A stretch of 64,000 nucleotides of DNA from Candidatus Ozemobacteraceae bacterium (GCA_035373905.1 DAOSOK010000012.1:55268-119267); one strand, 5' to 3'; numbered from the stretch's first letter, positions 25,265-35,155 are shown. Notes: generated by a model from the sequence alone, not told the origin. Program-made: numbers and translations.

Positions 25265-26857
25265 ATGAGCAACGGCTATCTTTGTCTGGTTTTGCACGCG
25301 CATCTTCCGTATGTCCGGCATCCCGAGCATGCGGACATGATGGAGGAGCGGTGGCTGTTCGAAGCCATCACCGAGACCTACATCCCGTTGATCGAGTGTT
25401 ACCAGAAGCTCGTCGACGACGGCGTCGATTTCCGCATCACGATGTCGCTGACGCCTCCGCTGATGGGCATGCTCACCGATTCCCTCCTGCAGGAGCGGTA
25501 TATCAAGCATCTCGAGCTGCTGATCGAGCTTTCCGAGAAGGAAGTCGACCGCACGCGCTGGATGCCGGAGTTTCACGACACGGCGCTGATGTACCGCGAG
25601 CGGCTGACGCGGGCGCGGCGGCTGTTCTGCGACGAGTATCAGTGCAATCTGGTGCGGGCGTTCCGCAAGTTCCAGGACCTGGGAAATCTCGAGATCATCA
25701 CCTGCTGCGCCACGCATGGGTATCTCCCGCTGATGGAGCTGTACCGGCCGGCGGTGCGCGCCCAGATCGAGCTGGCGGCGAACGATTACGAGCGCCATCT
25801 CGGCCGCAGGCCGCGGGGCATCTGGCTGGCCGAGTGCGCGTTCAACCCCGGTGACGACAAGGTGCTCGCCGATCACGGCATCCGGTTCTTCTTCACCGAC
25901 GCGCACGGCGTTCTCCACGCGCATCCGAGGCCCCGCTACGGCGTGTTCGCGCCGTTGTTCACGCCTTCGGGCGTGGCCGCGTTTGGCCGCGATCTCGAGA
26001 GCAGCAAGCAGGTCTGGTCTGCGGAAGAGGGCTACCCGGGCGATTTCGACTACCGCGAGTTCTACCGCGACATCGGGTTTGATCTCGACCTCGATTATAT
26101 TCGTCCCTATATTCACGAGTCCGGCATTCGGTTGAACACGGGCATCAAGTATCACCGCATCACGACCAGAGGCGGCGGTCACAAGGAACCCTACAACCGC
26201 CGCGTCGCGCTGGCGAAGGCCGAAATGCACGCCGGCCACTTCATGTGGTGCCGCGAGCGCCAGGTCGAGTATCTGAACACGCTCATGGATCGTCCGCCGA
26301 TCATCGTCTCGCCGTACGACGCCGAACTGTTCGGCCACTGGTGGTACGAAGGGCCTGATTTCATCCATTATCTGTTGCGCAAGGTCGCATGCGACAGCCG
26401 GAAGCTGCAGCTGATCACGCCGTCCGAATACCTGTCGGCGCACCCGAAGAATCAGGTGGCCATGCCCTCGATGTCGTCGTGGGGCCACAAGGGATACCAT
26501 GAGGTCTGGCTCGAGGGAAACAACGACTGGGTCTACCGGCACCTGCACAAGGCCGCCGAACGCATGATCGAACTGGCCGACCGGTACCCGCACGCCGAGG
26601 GGACGAAACGGCGCGCCCTCAACCAGGCCGCGCGCGAGCTCCTGCTGGCGCAGGCCTCCGACTGGGCGTTCATCATGAAGACCGGCACGACGGTTCCCTA
26701 CGCGGTCAAGCGCACGAAGGACCACTGCGTTCGGTTCACCCGCCTGTATCACGACATCAGCGCCGACGCCGTCGACGAGAACTGGCTGTCGGAAGTCGAG
26801 TCGCGTGATAATATATTTCCACAGATAGATTACAGGCTCTATGCGACGTCCAGGTGA
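25265..26857 (+). CDS. GH57 family 1,4-alpha-glucan branching enzyme
   Basis: 530 residues, the usual length of GH57/DUF1957 branching enzymes. It transfers alpha-1,4 segments to make alpha-1,6 branches in glycogen-like glucan. Signature blocks: LVLHAHLPYVRHPE at the start; RGIWLAECAFNPG with the expected nucleophile Glu190; IIVSPYDAELFGHWWYEGP with the expected acid/base Asp352. These match the catalytic pair of the Thermococcus enzyme by position. The family is distinct from the GH13 GlgB. It has no signal peptide, so is cytoplasmic. Likely co-transcribed with the DUF4912 gene. It would complement the GlgM/GlgE pair at 57231-60424. Confidence 0.93.
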   Translation: MSNGYLCLVLHAHLPYVRHPEHADMMEERWLFEAITETYIPLIECYQKLVDDGVDFRITMSLTPPLMGMLTDSLLQERYIKHLELLIELSEKEVDRTRWMPEFHDTALMYRERLTRARRLFCDEYQCNLVRAFRKFQDLGNLEIITCCATHGYLPLMELYRPAVRAQIELAANDYERHLGRRPRGIWLAECAFNPGDDKVLADHGIRFFFTDAHGVLHAHPRPRYGVFAPLFTPSGVAAFGRDLESSKQVWSAEEGYPGDFDYREFYRDIGFDLDLDYIRPYIHESGIRLNTGIKYHRITTRGGGHKEPYNRRVALAKAEMHAGHFMWCRERQVEYLNTLMDRPPIIVSPYDAELFGHWWYEGPDFIHYLLRKVACDSRKLQLITPSEYLSAHPKNQVAMPSMSSWGHKGYHEVWLEGNNDWVYRHLHKAAERMIELADRYPHAEGTKRRALNQAARELLLAQASDWAFIMKTGTTVPYAVKRTKDHCVRFTRLYHDISADAVDENWLSEVESRDNIFPQIDYRLYATSR

Positions 26858-26868
26858 CGTTCTGACGC

Positions 26869-29646
26869 ATGGCTGAGTCGAACGGTTCGCTCGGCGGCGA
26901 ACGAAGCTGGTTCTGGGGCGGGTTCGCCGACCGGAACGCCGGGCTCATCTTCGCTCTGTGCGCCATTTTCCTCGCCGTCCTGCTGTTCGGCAGCAAGTCG
27001 CTGGAGGGAGTCGAGGAGTATCTCCACGCACTCTATTTCCAGGTCGGGTACGAGCCGGAAGTGACGAGGGGCGATATCCTCATCATCAAGAAGGATGAGC
27101 ATACGTCCGAACTGCTCGAGCGGAACCCGGACCGCGGGGATTTCGCCTCGATCCTGCGGACCTTGACGCAGCCGCATTTCGTCAAATATTCTTCGGGGGG
27201 GCGACCGGCCTATTACGGCGGAATCGAGCTGAAGTTCGGCCGTTTCGAGATGAAAAGCTGCCCGGTCGTCAGTTCGCTCAACGAGTGGGATCGCGCGATC
27301 CTCGCGAACCGGGCGAAGGAGACCGGCGGAAAAGCCCCCGAACGGCCGTCGATTACCTCGTTTTTCGGCTTTTCCGAACGTCTCTGGACTCCGAAGGGAA
27401 CCAGCGTCCTGAAGGTGTTCGAACTGCCCGACGCGTATCCGCCCAAAGACGTCGAAAAGATCGACGATGCGGTGCTCGAAAAGTGGGAGGCGTTTTTCCT
27501 CGGCCTCTTCCAGGGATATGTAACGATCGATATACGAGCTGCGCCCGACAGCGAGACGGCGTTCTCGATCACGGCGCTGTTCAACCGGCCGGGCCTGCCG
27601 CCCGGCAGATGGGTGACGCCGGCCTCCGTCGTCGCCTGGGACTTCGTGCTCCAGGGAAAGAAACTCGAAGATGCCGAACATGACAGGGAATTGATACGGG
27701 CGATCGCATCGGCCAGCGTGCCGATCGTTCTCGCCGCCCAGGTCAACGAATCGGTCGTGAGCGAAAAGACCGTCGTCGCGGACGGCCCCGATGCCGGACG
27801 GGTTATCTACAATACGGCGAAGCGGATATCCCTGGTCATGCCGGAAAAGGAATTTGTCACCGGTCTTGCGGATCTCGCGTTCATCAATGTCGGCGTCACC
27901 GGCAAGGGGAACGTGAACCGGTTGCCCCTGTTCATCGAACCCCCTGGGAACAACCGTCTGGAGCCGTCGTTCTGCCTCCGAACCTCCGCCAGCGCTCTCG
28001 ACAGGCGCGCCGGCCTCGATTCCACCGCTTCCGACTCGTATGTTGCCTCCATGAAACGCGAGCTCGAGCGGATAACCCCGCTCTGGCAGAAAGGCGCGTA
28101 TCAGGGTGGCTTCCGCCTCAGGGATATCGACATCCCCTGCGATAACAGGGGCCTGTTCACGATCAAATATGTGGGATCGGTCCAGAGGATCGGCAACCAT
28201 CCCCCGGTGTTCCCGGCTGTCTCGTTTTACGAGTGTTTCGATGCCGATCACCTGATGGAATGCGCTTCTGCCGCGACAGACCCGAAAAACGCGGAGAAAC
28301 TCGACCCGGCGAAGGCGCACATGAACACGCTCATCCGGCGCGATTTCGGAAACCGGATCTGCATGGCGGGGCCGTTCGAGGCGACGGATTTCGACTTCTA
28401 CTCGACGCCGCTGAGCGTGAAGACGCCCTTCAACAAGTTGAAAGAGCAGTTGTTCGGCATCGAGATCCACGCGAATGCCGTCCAGAATATCGTCGACAGG
28501 AATTTTCTGCGCGCTCCGGATATGCACGTCACGTTCGGGCTTCTCATCCTGGGAACCCTGACGTTGGGCTTCCTGCTGGACCGCTCCGGTCCGGGAGCCG
28601 GGGTCGTCCTGCTGCTCATGGGAACGGGCGGCGTGAGCTGGCTGGCCTACCATTCCTACCACGCGTGGGGCCGGCTGATGGTCATTTCGCCGTGTCTGGT
28701 CAGCTTCCCGATCACCTGGGCGGCCACGGTTCTGACGAACTATTTCCGCCAGCGGGCGAAGGCGAACACGACGAAGGCGATGTTCTCCCGGTTCGTTTCG
28801 AAAGATGTCGTGCAATATATGCTCGAACACCCCGACCTGGTCAGGCCTGGCGGGCAGAAGGTCGAGATGACGGTGTTCTTCTCCGACGTCGCCGGGTTCA
28901 CCTCGATTTCCGAAGCTCTGACGCCTGAAGAACTGGTCGTGTTGCTCAACGAGTATCTCGGAACCATGACGGACATCCTGTTCAAATACGGCGGAACGCT
29001 CGACAAGTTCATCGGCGATGCGGTCATGGCGTTCTGGAACTTCCCGAAAAGCCAGCCCGATCACGCGGTGAGAGCCTGCCTGTGCGCGCTCGAAATGCAG
29101 GCGACGATCACCGAACTCCAGAAGGGGTGGGCCAAGCGCGGGCTCCCGAAGGTCGCGGCCCGGGCCGGTATGAACACGGCGCACGTGGTCGTCGGCTACA
29201 TGGGCTCGATCAAGGCCCAGATGAACTTCACCTGCATGGGCGACGGCGTCAACCTCGCTTCCCGCCTTGAGGGCGCGAACAAGGAATACGGCACGATGAT
29301 GATGATCTCCGACGCGACCTACCAGCAGGCGAAAGAGCGCGTGACGGCGCGGTTCCTCGACTTTCTGGCCGTGAAAGGGAAGAAGGAGCCCGTCAAGGTG
29401 CATGAACTCGTTTGCGAGAAGGGCAAGGAACCCCCGGGCTGGAGCGAACTCGCGGAACTGTACGATACCGGTATCAAGCTGCATCTCGACCGGAAATGGG
29501 ACGAGGCGATCGCCAAATTCGAAGAGGTGCTTGCCCGGTGGCCCGATGACGGTCCGAGCAAGACCTACATCGGCCGCTGCCAGGAATACAAGATCAACCC
29601 GCCGCCGGAAAACTGGGACGGCAGTTATCACCTGACGCACAAATAA
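26869..29646 (+). CDS. CHASE2-domain adenylate cyclase (class III)
   Basis: 925 residues. Membrane helix at ~23-42, a large extracytoplasmic CHASE2 sensor (~45-545), three membrane helices (~553-625), then the cyclase domain (~665-845). Metal-binding Asp673 (VFFSDVAGFT) and Asp717 (DKFIGDAVMAFW) are present; Lys713 and the Thr in NFTCMGDGVNLASR are the residues usual for adenine recognition, so cAMP is the expected product. A short TPR-like tail follows (ELYDTGIKLHLDRKWDEAIA). CHASE2 cyclases sense unknown extracellular cues. It begins 11 bases after the GH57 gene, so may share its transcript. The signal sensed is unknown. Confidence 0.92.
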   Translation: MAESNGSLGGERSWFWGGFADRNAGLIFALCAIFLAVLLFGSKSLEGVEEYLHALYFQVGYEPEVTRGDILIIKKDEHTSELLERNPDRGDFASILRTLTQPHFVKYSSGGRPAYYGGIELKFGRFEMKSCPVVSSLNEWDRAILANRAKETGGKAPERPSITSFFGFSERLWTPKGTSVLKVFELPDAYPPKDVEKIDDAVLEKWEAFFLGLFQGYVTIDIRAAPDSETAFSITALFNRPGLPPGRWVTPASVVAWDFVLQGKKLEDAEHDRELIRAIASASVPIVLAAQVNESVVSEKTVVADGPDAGRVIYNTAKRISLVMPEKEFVTGLADLAFINVGVTGKGNVNRLPLFIEPPGNNRLEPSFCLRTSASALDRRAGLDSTASDSYVASMKRELERITPLWQKGAYQGGFRLRDIDIPCDNRGLFTIKYVGSVQRIGNHPPVFPAVSFYECFDADHLMECASAATDPKNAEKLDPAKAHMNTLIRRDFGNRICMAGPFEATDFDFYSTPLSVKTPFNKLKEQLFGIEIHANAVQNIVDRNFLRAPDMHVTFGLLILGTLTLGFLLDRSGPGAGVVLLLMGTGGVSWLAYHSYHAWGRLMVISPCLVSFPITWAATVLTNYFRQRAKANTTKAMFSRFVSKDVVQYMLEHPDLVRPGGQKVEMTVFFSDVAGFTSISEALTPEELVVLLNEYLGTMTDILFKYGGTLDKFIGDAVMAFWNFPKSQPDHAVRACLCALEMQATITELQKGWAKRGLPKVAARAGMNTAHVVVGYMGSIKAQMNFTCMGDGVNLASRLEGANKEYGTMMMISDATYQQAKERVTARFLDFLAVKGKKEPVKVHELVCEKGKEPPGWSELAELYDTGIKLHLDRKWDEAIAKFEEVLARWPDDGPSKTYIGRCQEYKINPPPENWDGSYHLTHK

Positions 29647-29693
29647 TCGCCGCGCTTCTCGCCAATTCGTGCCGGATGTGGTAAATACTGTGC

Positions 29694-30941
29694 ATGGAAT
29701 CATACAACGTCGAGCCTCTTCTCAGTGAGGCTCTGATCATCGAAGACACCGACACGCTTTCCCGATTTCTCGACAGCGTCGCCGATACCGACGTGGTTGC
29801 CGTCGATACCGAGTCGGCCGGGTTTTACAAATACCGTGCGATCGTGAACCTCGTCCAGGTTTCCACGCGCACGCGCGCCGCGCTGATCGATCCGCAGGCG
29901 TTCGCCGATTTTTCCCCCCTGGCCCGGTTCGCGAAGGAGCGGGACTGCGAATGGCTGTTCCACGGCGGCGATTACGACGCCGCGATTCTCGCCCGCGAGC
30001 TCAACGTGCATGTTCGGAAGATTTTCGACACGCGCATCGCGGCCGAGATGATCGGCTCGAACGAGCTCGGTCTGAGCGCTCTGGCCGAACGCTATCTCGG
30101 TTTTCCCCTCGACAAGAAACTGCAGCGGTGCGACTGGTCGCGCCGGCCGCTGACGCCGGGTATGATCAAATACGGGTTGCTCGACGCGATCTGCCTTGTT
30201 CCGATCCGCGACGCTATGTATGCCGAGCTCGAACGGCTTGGCCGGCTCGATTGGGCCCGGGAGGAGTTCGAGGTTCTCACCGAGCGGTTCGTCAACTCTC
30301 CGCGCCTGCCGATGCACGATAATCCATACGCGTATCTGATCAAGGGGTCCGCCCGCATGCCGATCAGACAGATAGCGATCCTGAAGGAAGTCTGGACGCT
30401 GCGCGAGCGGATCGCCGAAAAGATCGACCGCGCCCCCTTCATGGTGATCGGAAATCAGGCGCTGCTCGATATCGCGCGCCAGGCGCCGCGCAGTCTCGCG
30501 GGGCTTTCGGTCATCAAGCAGATCGGCCGCGACTTCATCGCCCGCTACGGCCGCGATGTGCAGGAAGCGGTCAAGCGCGGCCTGGAAGCCCCCACCGAGG
30601 GCCTGTTGCCGCCGTCTCGCCCGCGCCACGAACAGAACTTTTTCACCTCCTGGGAAGGCGATCTCGTCAGAGCCCTGCGCGACCGGCGCAACGCCGTCGC
30701 GGCCCGACTCGGGATGCCGCCGGCTTTGCTGACCGATCCCGAAGTCCTTGGGGTGCTGGCAAAAGAGCGACCGACCGAGATTGCCGGGATGAAAAAAATC
30801 CCCGGATTCAGAAACTGGCAGGTCGAGCTTCTGTTTGATGAATATCTTCCGATATTGAATCGCGAGCCGCCGGCGGGGCCCGTCGGCCGGAGGCGGCGCA
30901 GGCGCAGAAAGCCGGCCCCGGCTTCCGGTGGCGGCGAGTGA
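29694..30941 (+). CDS. rnd: Ribonuclease D
   Basis: 415 residues. A DEDDy 3'-5' exoribonuclease that trims tRNA and other RNA ends. Motifs: AVDTESAG gives Asp38 and Glu40; HGGDYDAAIL gives Asp95; the last motif IKYGLLDAICL gives Tyr160 and Asp164. Family blocks such as SALAERYLGFPLDKKLQRCD (~128-147) are intact. HRDC-like helices follow at ~215-290 and ~325-390. The C-terminal ~20 residues are Arg/Pro-rich. It overlaps the next gene by four bases (GTGA). Start ATG at 29694. Confidence 0.92.
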   Translation: MESYNVEPLLSEALIIEDTDTLSRFLDSVADTDVVAVDTESAGFYKYRAIVNLVQVSTRTRAALIDPQAFADFSPLARFAKERDCEWLFHGGDYDAAILARELNVHVRKIFDTRIAAEMIGSNELGLSALAERYLGFPLDKKLQRCDWSRRPLTPGMIKYGLLDAICLVPIRDAMYAELERLGRLDWAREEFEVLTERFVNSPRLPMHDNPYAYLIKGSARMPIRQIAILKEVWTLRERIAEKIDRAPFMVIGNQALLDIARQAPRSLAGLSVIKQIGRDFIARYGRDVQEAVKRGLEAPTEGLLPPSRPRHEQNFFTSWEGDLVRALRDRRNAVAARLGMPPALLTDPEVLGVLAKERPTEIAGMKKIPGFRNWQVELLFDEYLPILNREPPAGPVGRRRRRRRKPAPASGGGE

Positions 30942-31291
30942 TTTCCACCGCCGTCAGCCTGTTTCTGGGAAGCGTCGCCGTTCTGGCGCTGCCCAGGCTG
31001 GTTCCGGGGATCAAGATCCGGGACTACGGCTCGGCGCTGAGGCTCGTGATCGCAATGGCCCTGATCGGGACCTTCGTGAACCTGGTTCTCGGGTTTTTCA
31101 CGCTCGGCCTCTGGCGGGTGTTCCAGGCGCTGTCGCTGGGCGCGCTCTCCCTGCTGGTAAACACGTTCGCGCTTGATTTCGCCTCGGACATCGTCGGGGG
31201 CGTCGAAGTTGACAGCTTTTCCAGCGCATTCCGGGGCGGCCTCGTGGTGACGATCTGGACGTATTTCCTGTGGATCCTGATCCCGGCCTGA
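30938..31291 (+). CDS. Phage-holin-family membrane protein (PF04020 type)
   Basis: 117 residues, mostly hydrophobic with about four membrane helices (STAVSLFLGSVAVLALPRLV, LRLVIAMALIGTFVNLVLGF, LSLGALSLLVNTFALDFA, GGLVVTIWTYFLWILI). The pattern LVPGIKIRDYGSALRLVIA and the GLW...LSLG..LLVNTF core match the chromosomal 'phage holin family 4 / DUF360' proteins. There is no prophage here, so the name is only a family label. The GTG start overlaps the rnd stop, indicating translational coupling. Confidence 0.82.
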   Translation: MISTAVSLFLGSVAVLALPRLVPGIKIRDYGSALRLVIAMALIGTFVNLVLGFFTLGLWRVFQALSLGALSLLVNTFALDFASDIVGGVEVDSFSSAFRGGLVVTIWTYFLWILIPA

Positions 31292-32991
31292 GCGCTGCGG
31301 ACCACCCGCAGAAGGCGGTAAGCGGAACGCCGGCCCCCGGTTGGGTGGGTGCTCGTTCTTCGCTCCTTGCGGCATGGGTGCCCGAGATCGTTTTTCTGAG
31401 CATCTGCGCCTGGCTGTTTGTCGCCGACCTGAATGCGAACGGACGGCCGTGGGGCTTCCCCCTCGACGACGCCTGGATACACATGACCTTCGGCCGGAAC
31501 CTCGCCCAGGGCGCCGGCTTCGGCGTCAACCCCGGGGAGCCGTGCGGGGCCTCGACGAGCGTTCTCTGGTCGCTCTGGCTGGCCGCTCTGCACCTGCTGC
31601 CCGCGCGATTCGGCCTGGCCGGGGTGATCGCCTGCGTCAAGGCGAGCGGCGTTTTTCTCGGACTGGCCGCCATCGCCGGCACGAGGCGGTTCCTGCGCGC
31701 GGCGGGGCTTTCTCCTCGGGAAACGCTCGCCGGGCTGTTGCTGACGCTCGCCGCGTATCCGCTTTCATGGGCTGCCCTCTCGGGAATGGAAGTGCCGCTT
31801 ACCTGTGCGCTGTGCGCCTGGGCGGCCGCATATCAGGCCGAAGCCGCGAACGGGGCGAATTCCGGCCGCGCCCGCCGGATTGCCGCCGTCCTCTGGGCGC
31901 TTGCGACCATCGCCAGGCCTGAAAATGCCGTCTTTCTTGCCGCGGCCGTCCTCCTCATGAGCCGGCATGAGGAGCAGGGACGGCTTTCAGGTATGGTTCG
32001 ACTCGCCGGATGGGTTCTTCCGATAGTGACCTTATATATATTATCAATGATATATATCAGCGGGAAACCGTGGCCGTCGACCCTCGAGGCGAAGATGACC
32101 GCCGGTGCGCTTCCGGCGATGGCAAGAACCGGCGACTGGTCCGGGATTCCAGCCGCGACCTTTGCGGGATGCGCGAAGGCGCTGGGCGAATCGCTGGCCT
32201 TCCTGCTCGGCGAAAACGTCGTCGCGCTCGTCGCTTGCCTCCTGGCGCCGTCGTTCTGGTTCATATCGAGAAAGGAGCGCCTCGAGCGTGGAAGCGTCGA
32301 GACGGCCTGGTTTGCCTGGGCGAGCCTCCCCGTGCAGGCCGTGCTCGTCGCGTTGATCGCCGCACCCGAATCGTATTCCGCCTTTCATGGACGGTATCTG
32401 GCGCACACGGTATGGCTTGCGGTTCCTGCCGCGACGGTGTTCGCTTCCGCCGCCCGGCGCCTCCTCGACAGGCCGCGCCTGATCCGGGCGGTCGCGCTCG
32501 TGGGTCTGCTCGCGGCGGCGGACAGGCAGATCGATCTCGCTGATGCGTATGCCCGCGAAACCTCGAATATCACCAACCTGCAGGTGCGTATCGCGCGCTG
32601 GTTTGGAGAACGCCTGCCGAAGGGTGGGGCGGTCGCGATCAACGACGTCGGCGCGATGGGCTATTTTTCCGGCCGCCGCCTGATCGATCTTGAGGGACTG
32701 ATTACTCCGCAGGCCATTCCCTCGAACCGAGCCGGCCGGATCGATGCCTTTCTCGAAGACGTGAAGCCCGAATATCTCCTGATTTTCCCCTACTGGTATC
32801 CCGAGGTCGTCGCCCGCCTAGGCTTTTTCAAACCGCTCATGCGGTTCACCATCGAGCGAAACGTCACCGGGGGAGGGGAGGAAATGGTTCTTTTCTCCAT
32901 GCCCTGGACTTCTGAGCGAACAAGCTCCTTGCCGCCCCTTCCCGAACCGGGTTTGCCGGTCGCGGTACCCCCTGCCGGCGGCAGAAAGTGA
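31270..32991 (+). CDS. Polytopic membrane protein, predicted GT-C-type glycosyltransferase
   Basis: 573 residues with about nine to eleven membrane helices. Right after the first helix comes GFPLDDAWIHMTFGRNLAQG, the acidic first loop characteristic of GT-C enzymes that use lipid-linked sugars (ArnT/PMT-like). A GEPCGASTSVLWSLWLAAL block follows. The C-terminal ~150 residues form an extracytoplasmic domain (AINDVGAMGYFSGRRLIDLE, LIFPYWYPEVV), seen in related uncharacterised mannosyltransferase-like proteins. Start GTG at 31270 lies inside the previous gene (22-base overlap); a later start is possible. Acceptor and donor are unknown. Confidence 0.7.
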   Translation: MDPDPGLSAADHPQKAVSGTPAPGWVGARSSLLAAWVPEIVFLSICAWLFVADLNANGRPWGFPLDDAWIHMTFGRNLAQGAGFGVNPGEPCGASTSVLWSLWLAALHLLPARFGLAGVIACVKASGVFLGLAAIAGTRRFLRAAGLSPRETLAGLLLTLAAYPLSWAALSGMEVPLTCALCAWAAAYQAEAANGANSGRARRIAAVLWALATIARPENAVFLAAAVLLMSRHEEQGRLSGMVRLAGWVLPIVTLYILSMIYISGKPWPSTLEAKMTAGALPAMARTGDWSGIPAATFAGCAKALGESLAFLLGENVVALVACLLAPSFWFISRKERLERGSVETAWFAWASLPVQAVLVALIAAPESYSAFHGRYLAHTVWLAVPAATVFASAARRLLDRPRLIRAVALVGLLAAADRQIDLADAYARETSNITNLQVRIARWFGERLPKGGAVAINDVGAMGYFSGRRLIDLEGLITPQAIPSNRAGRIDAFLEDVKPEYLLIFPYWYPEVVARLGFFKPLMRFTIERNVTGGGEEMVLFSMPWTSERTSSLPPLPEPGLPVAVPPAGGRK

Positions 32992-33089
32992 TATCTGCAG
33001 AGAAATCATCGCTGTTGCGTTCTCGGGCTATTCCCTTCCGTTTGAGGACGGGAACGCCGATACTTGTTCCGAGAAGAAAAACGGTGAAT

Positions 33090-33118
33090 TTGCCGTACCC
33101 TGAAATTATGGGTATACT
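33090..33118 (+). promoter_or_regulatory. Sigma-70-like promoter for the C25 protease
   Basis: TTGCCG, 17-base spacer, TATACT, ending 51 bases before the GTG at 33170. No palindrome nearby. Confidence 0.55.
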
Positions 33119-33169
33119 CAAAGAATCTGGTCATCGTTTTCAGATCATATTTTATCAAGGAGGAATCTC

Positions 33170-35134
33170 GTGAAGCGTTTCTTTGGTTCTTTCCTGGCAG
33201 CGGCGCTCTGTTTTGCGTCGGCCGGCGGTGCGTTCGCGGCTCCCGGCATCAACATCAAGGCCGTCAAGGGCTTCAACACCGAAGTCGAGGTCGATGTTCC
33301 CGAGGTTGCGATCGACGCCTGTGAGGCGGCGGGCCAGAAAGCCCTTTCGATCACGATTCCGAACGGCTCGATCTCTCTCGACAAGGCCTGCCCCCAGCTT
33401 CCCAGGCTGACGGCGATGGTCATGGTCGATCCTTTCAAAAACCCGGTTTTTCGCGTGAAGCCCGTCCAGTCCGAGATCATCGACCTCGATGCGCGCGTCG
33501 TGCCCAGCAAGGGCAACATCACCCGCAATGTCGATCCGAACACCGTTCCGTTCGAATACGGCGATGTCTACGGCCAGGATCGCTGGTATCCCGCCGATAA
33601 CGAACTCGTCGCTCTCAGCGAGCCCTTCATCATGCGCGATATCCGCGGCGTTCGCCTGCTCGTGAACCCGGTACAATACAATCCGGTTCAGAACAAACTC
33701 CGCGTGCATCGCCGCATGAATATCTCGATCGTCGGCGGCGCCGCCTCCACCAACGCGCTCCGCTCCGCCCAGCGCATCAGCAGTTACTACGAGCCGATCT
33801 ATCGCAGCGTGTTCGCGAACTTCGACAAGGCCGCCACCCGGCTGCCCCGCCTCGAGGAAAACGGCCGCCTGCTGATCATCACCGCCGACGCCTTCGCCGA
33901 CGCGATGGGCCCGTTCGTCGCCTGGAAGAAGAAGTGCGGTCTCGATGTCGCTCTCGTGAAGATGAGCAGCGTCGGCAATACCGCCGTCGATATCAAGAAC
34001 TATATTCAGGCTGACTACAACAAGGGCGGCCTGACCCACATCATGCTGGTCGGCGATGCCGCCCAGGTTCCCACCCTCAAGGGCGTGAGGGAAAACGCGG
34101 ACTCCGATCCGTGCTACACCAAGCTCGCCGGCGACGATCACGTGCCGGACTGCATCATCAGCCGCCTCTCTGCGACCACCCCGGAAGCCGTTGCCTACCA
34201 GGTCGCCAAGTTCGTGAACTATGAGCAGTTCCCCTCCACCGGCGCCGAAGCAGCCTGGTACGGCAAGGGAATGGGCATCGCCAGCAACGAAGGCAATCCG
34301 ACCGATTTCGTCCGCGCCGGCTGGATCCGCGATGCGCTGCTCAAGGGCCAGTTCTCCTCGGTTGACGAAGTCTACGCCCCGAAGGCCACGAAGGCCATGG
34401 TGTTCTCCGGCATGGCCGAGGGACGCAGCCTGATCAACTACATCGGCCACGGCAGCAACACCACCTGGGTCACCACCGGTTTCGGCGTCTCCGACTGCTC
34501 TCAGCTGAAGAACGGCTGGAAGACGCCCATCATCTGGGACGTCGCCTGCGTGAACGGCAACTTCGTCAACATGGAATGCTTCGCCGAGGCCTTCATGAAA
34601 GCCGGCAGCATCGAGGACCCGAAGGGCGCCGTCGCGATCTTCGCCGCCAGCACCAACATGGAATGGGTTCCTCCCTGCGACGTGCAGAAGGAAATCAACA
34701 ACAACTACACCGTGAACGAACTCTACAAGACCGTCGGCGGTCTCGCCTTCAACGGCATCATGAAGGGGCTCGAGATCTACGGAACCGATCCGAAGAAAAG
34801 CGGCGTCATGATGTTCGAGCAGTGGCACTTGTTCGGCGACGGAACGATGCTGGCCCGCTTCAAGGCTCCCACGGCCGTCAACGTCTCGGTTGAAGCCGCC
34901 AAGGCAGAAGACCGCGTCAACCTGACCGCCAAGGTCGTCGATGCCGAAGGCAAGCCGGTCAGCAATGCCCGCGTCACCTTCTACACCGAGCGCATCGAGA
35001 ACGCCCGGGTCGGAACCACGAACGAGCAGGGCATCGCCAACCTGTCGATGCCTCTCGTCCGCAACGACGGCGGTTACGTGACCGTCATCGGCGCCGACCT
35101 GGTTCCGGTCGTCGACCAGAAGGTCCAGTTCTGA
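33170..35134 (+). CDS. Secreted C25 (gingipain-type) cysteine protease
   Basis: 654 residues from a GTG at 33170 with AAGGAGGAA upstream. Signal peptide MKRFFGSFLAAALCFASAGG (cut near AFAA). Residues ~25-195 resemble the gingipain propeptide (PRLTAMVMVDPFKNPVFRVK, YNPVQNKLRVHRRM). The caspase-fold catalytic domain follows: LINYIGHGSNTTW supplies His427 and IIWDVACVNGNF supplies Cys460, the same 33-residue spacing as gingipain R. After a WHLFGDGTM block, an Ig-like/carboxypeptidase-regulatory domain ends the protein (VVDAEGKPVSNARVTFYTER). No type IX sorting domain is seen, so export is probably by Sec alone to the periplasm or by another route. Substrate unknown. Confidence 0.9.
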   Translation: MKRFFGSFLAAALCFASAGGAFAAPGINIKAVKGFNTEVEVDVPEVAIDACEAAGQKALSITIPNGSISLDKACPQLPRLTAMVMVDPFKNPVFRVKPVQSEIIDLDARVVPSKGNITRNVDPNTVPFEYGDVYGQDRWYPADNELVALSEPFIMRDIRGVRLLVNPVQYNPVQNKLRVHRRMNISIVGGAASTNALRSAQRISSYYEPIYRSVFANFDKAATRLPRLEENGRLLIITADAFADAMGPFVAWKKKCGLDVALVKMSSVGNTAVDIKNYIQADYNKGGLTHIMLVGDAAQVPTLKGVRENADSDPCYTKLAGDDHVPDCIISRLSATTPEAVAYQVAKFVNYEQFPSTGAEAAWYGKGMGIASNEGNPTDFVRAGWIRDALLKGQFSSVDEVYAPKATKAMVFSGMAEGRSLINYIGHGSNTTWVTTGFGVSDCSQLKNGWKTPIIWDVACVNGNFVNMECFAEAFMKAGSIEDPKGAVAIFAASTNMEWVPPCDVQKEINNNYTVNELYKTVGGLAFNGIMKGLEIYGTDPKKSGVMMFEQWHLFGDGTMLARFKAPTAVNVSVEAAKAEDRVNLTAKVVDAEGKPVSNARVTFYTERIENARVGTTNEQGIANLSMPLVRNDGGYVTVIGADLVPVVDQKVQF

Positions 35135-35155
35135 TCTGATCCAGTCCCGATAACT

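Noticed and set aside
23918..26752. Long antisense frame across the DUF4912 and GH57 genes
   Set aside because: Spans two well-identified genes on the other strand; Arg/Val/Asp-rich shadow translation with no motif.
26839..29703. Long antisense frame across the adenylate cyclase
   Set aside because: Codon-bias shadow; the plus-strand cyclase has intact catalytic motifs.
30938..31291. Holin-family gene as evidence of a prophage
   Set aside because: The family is common on chromosomes; no other phage gene lies nearby and it is coupled to rnd.
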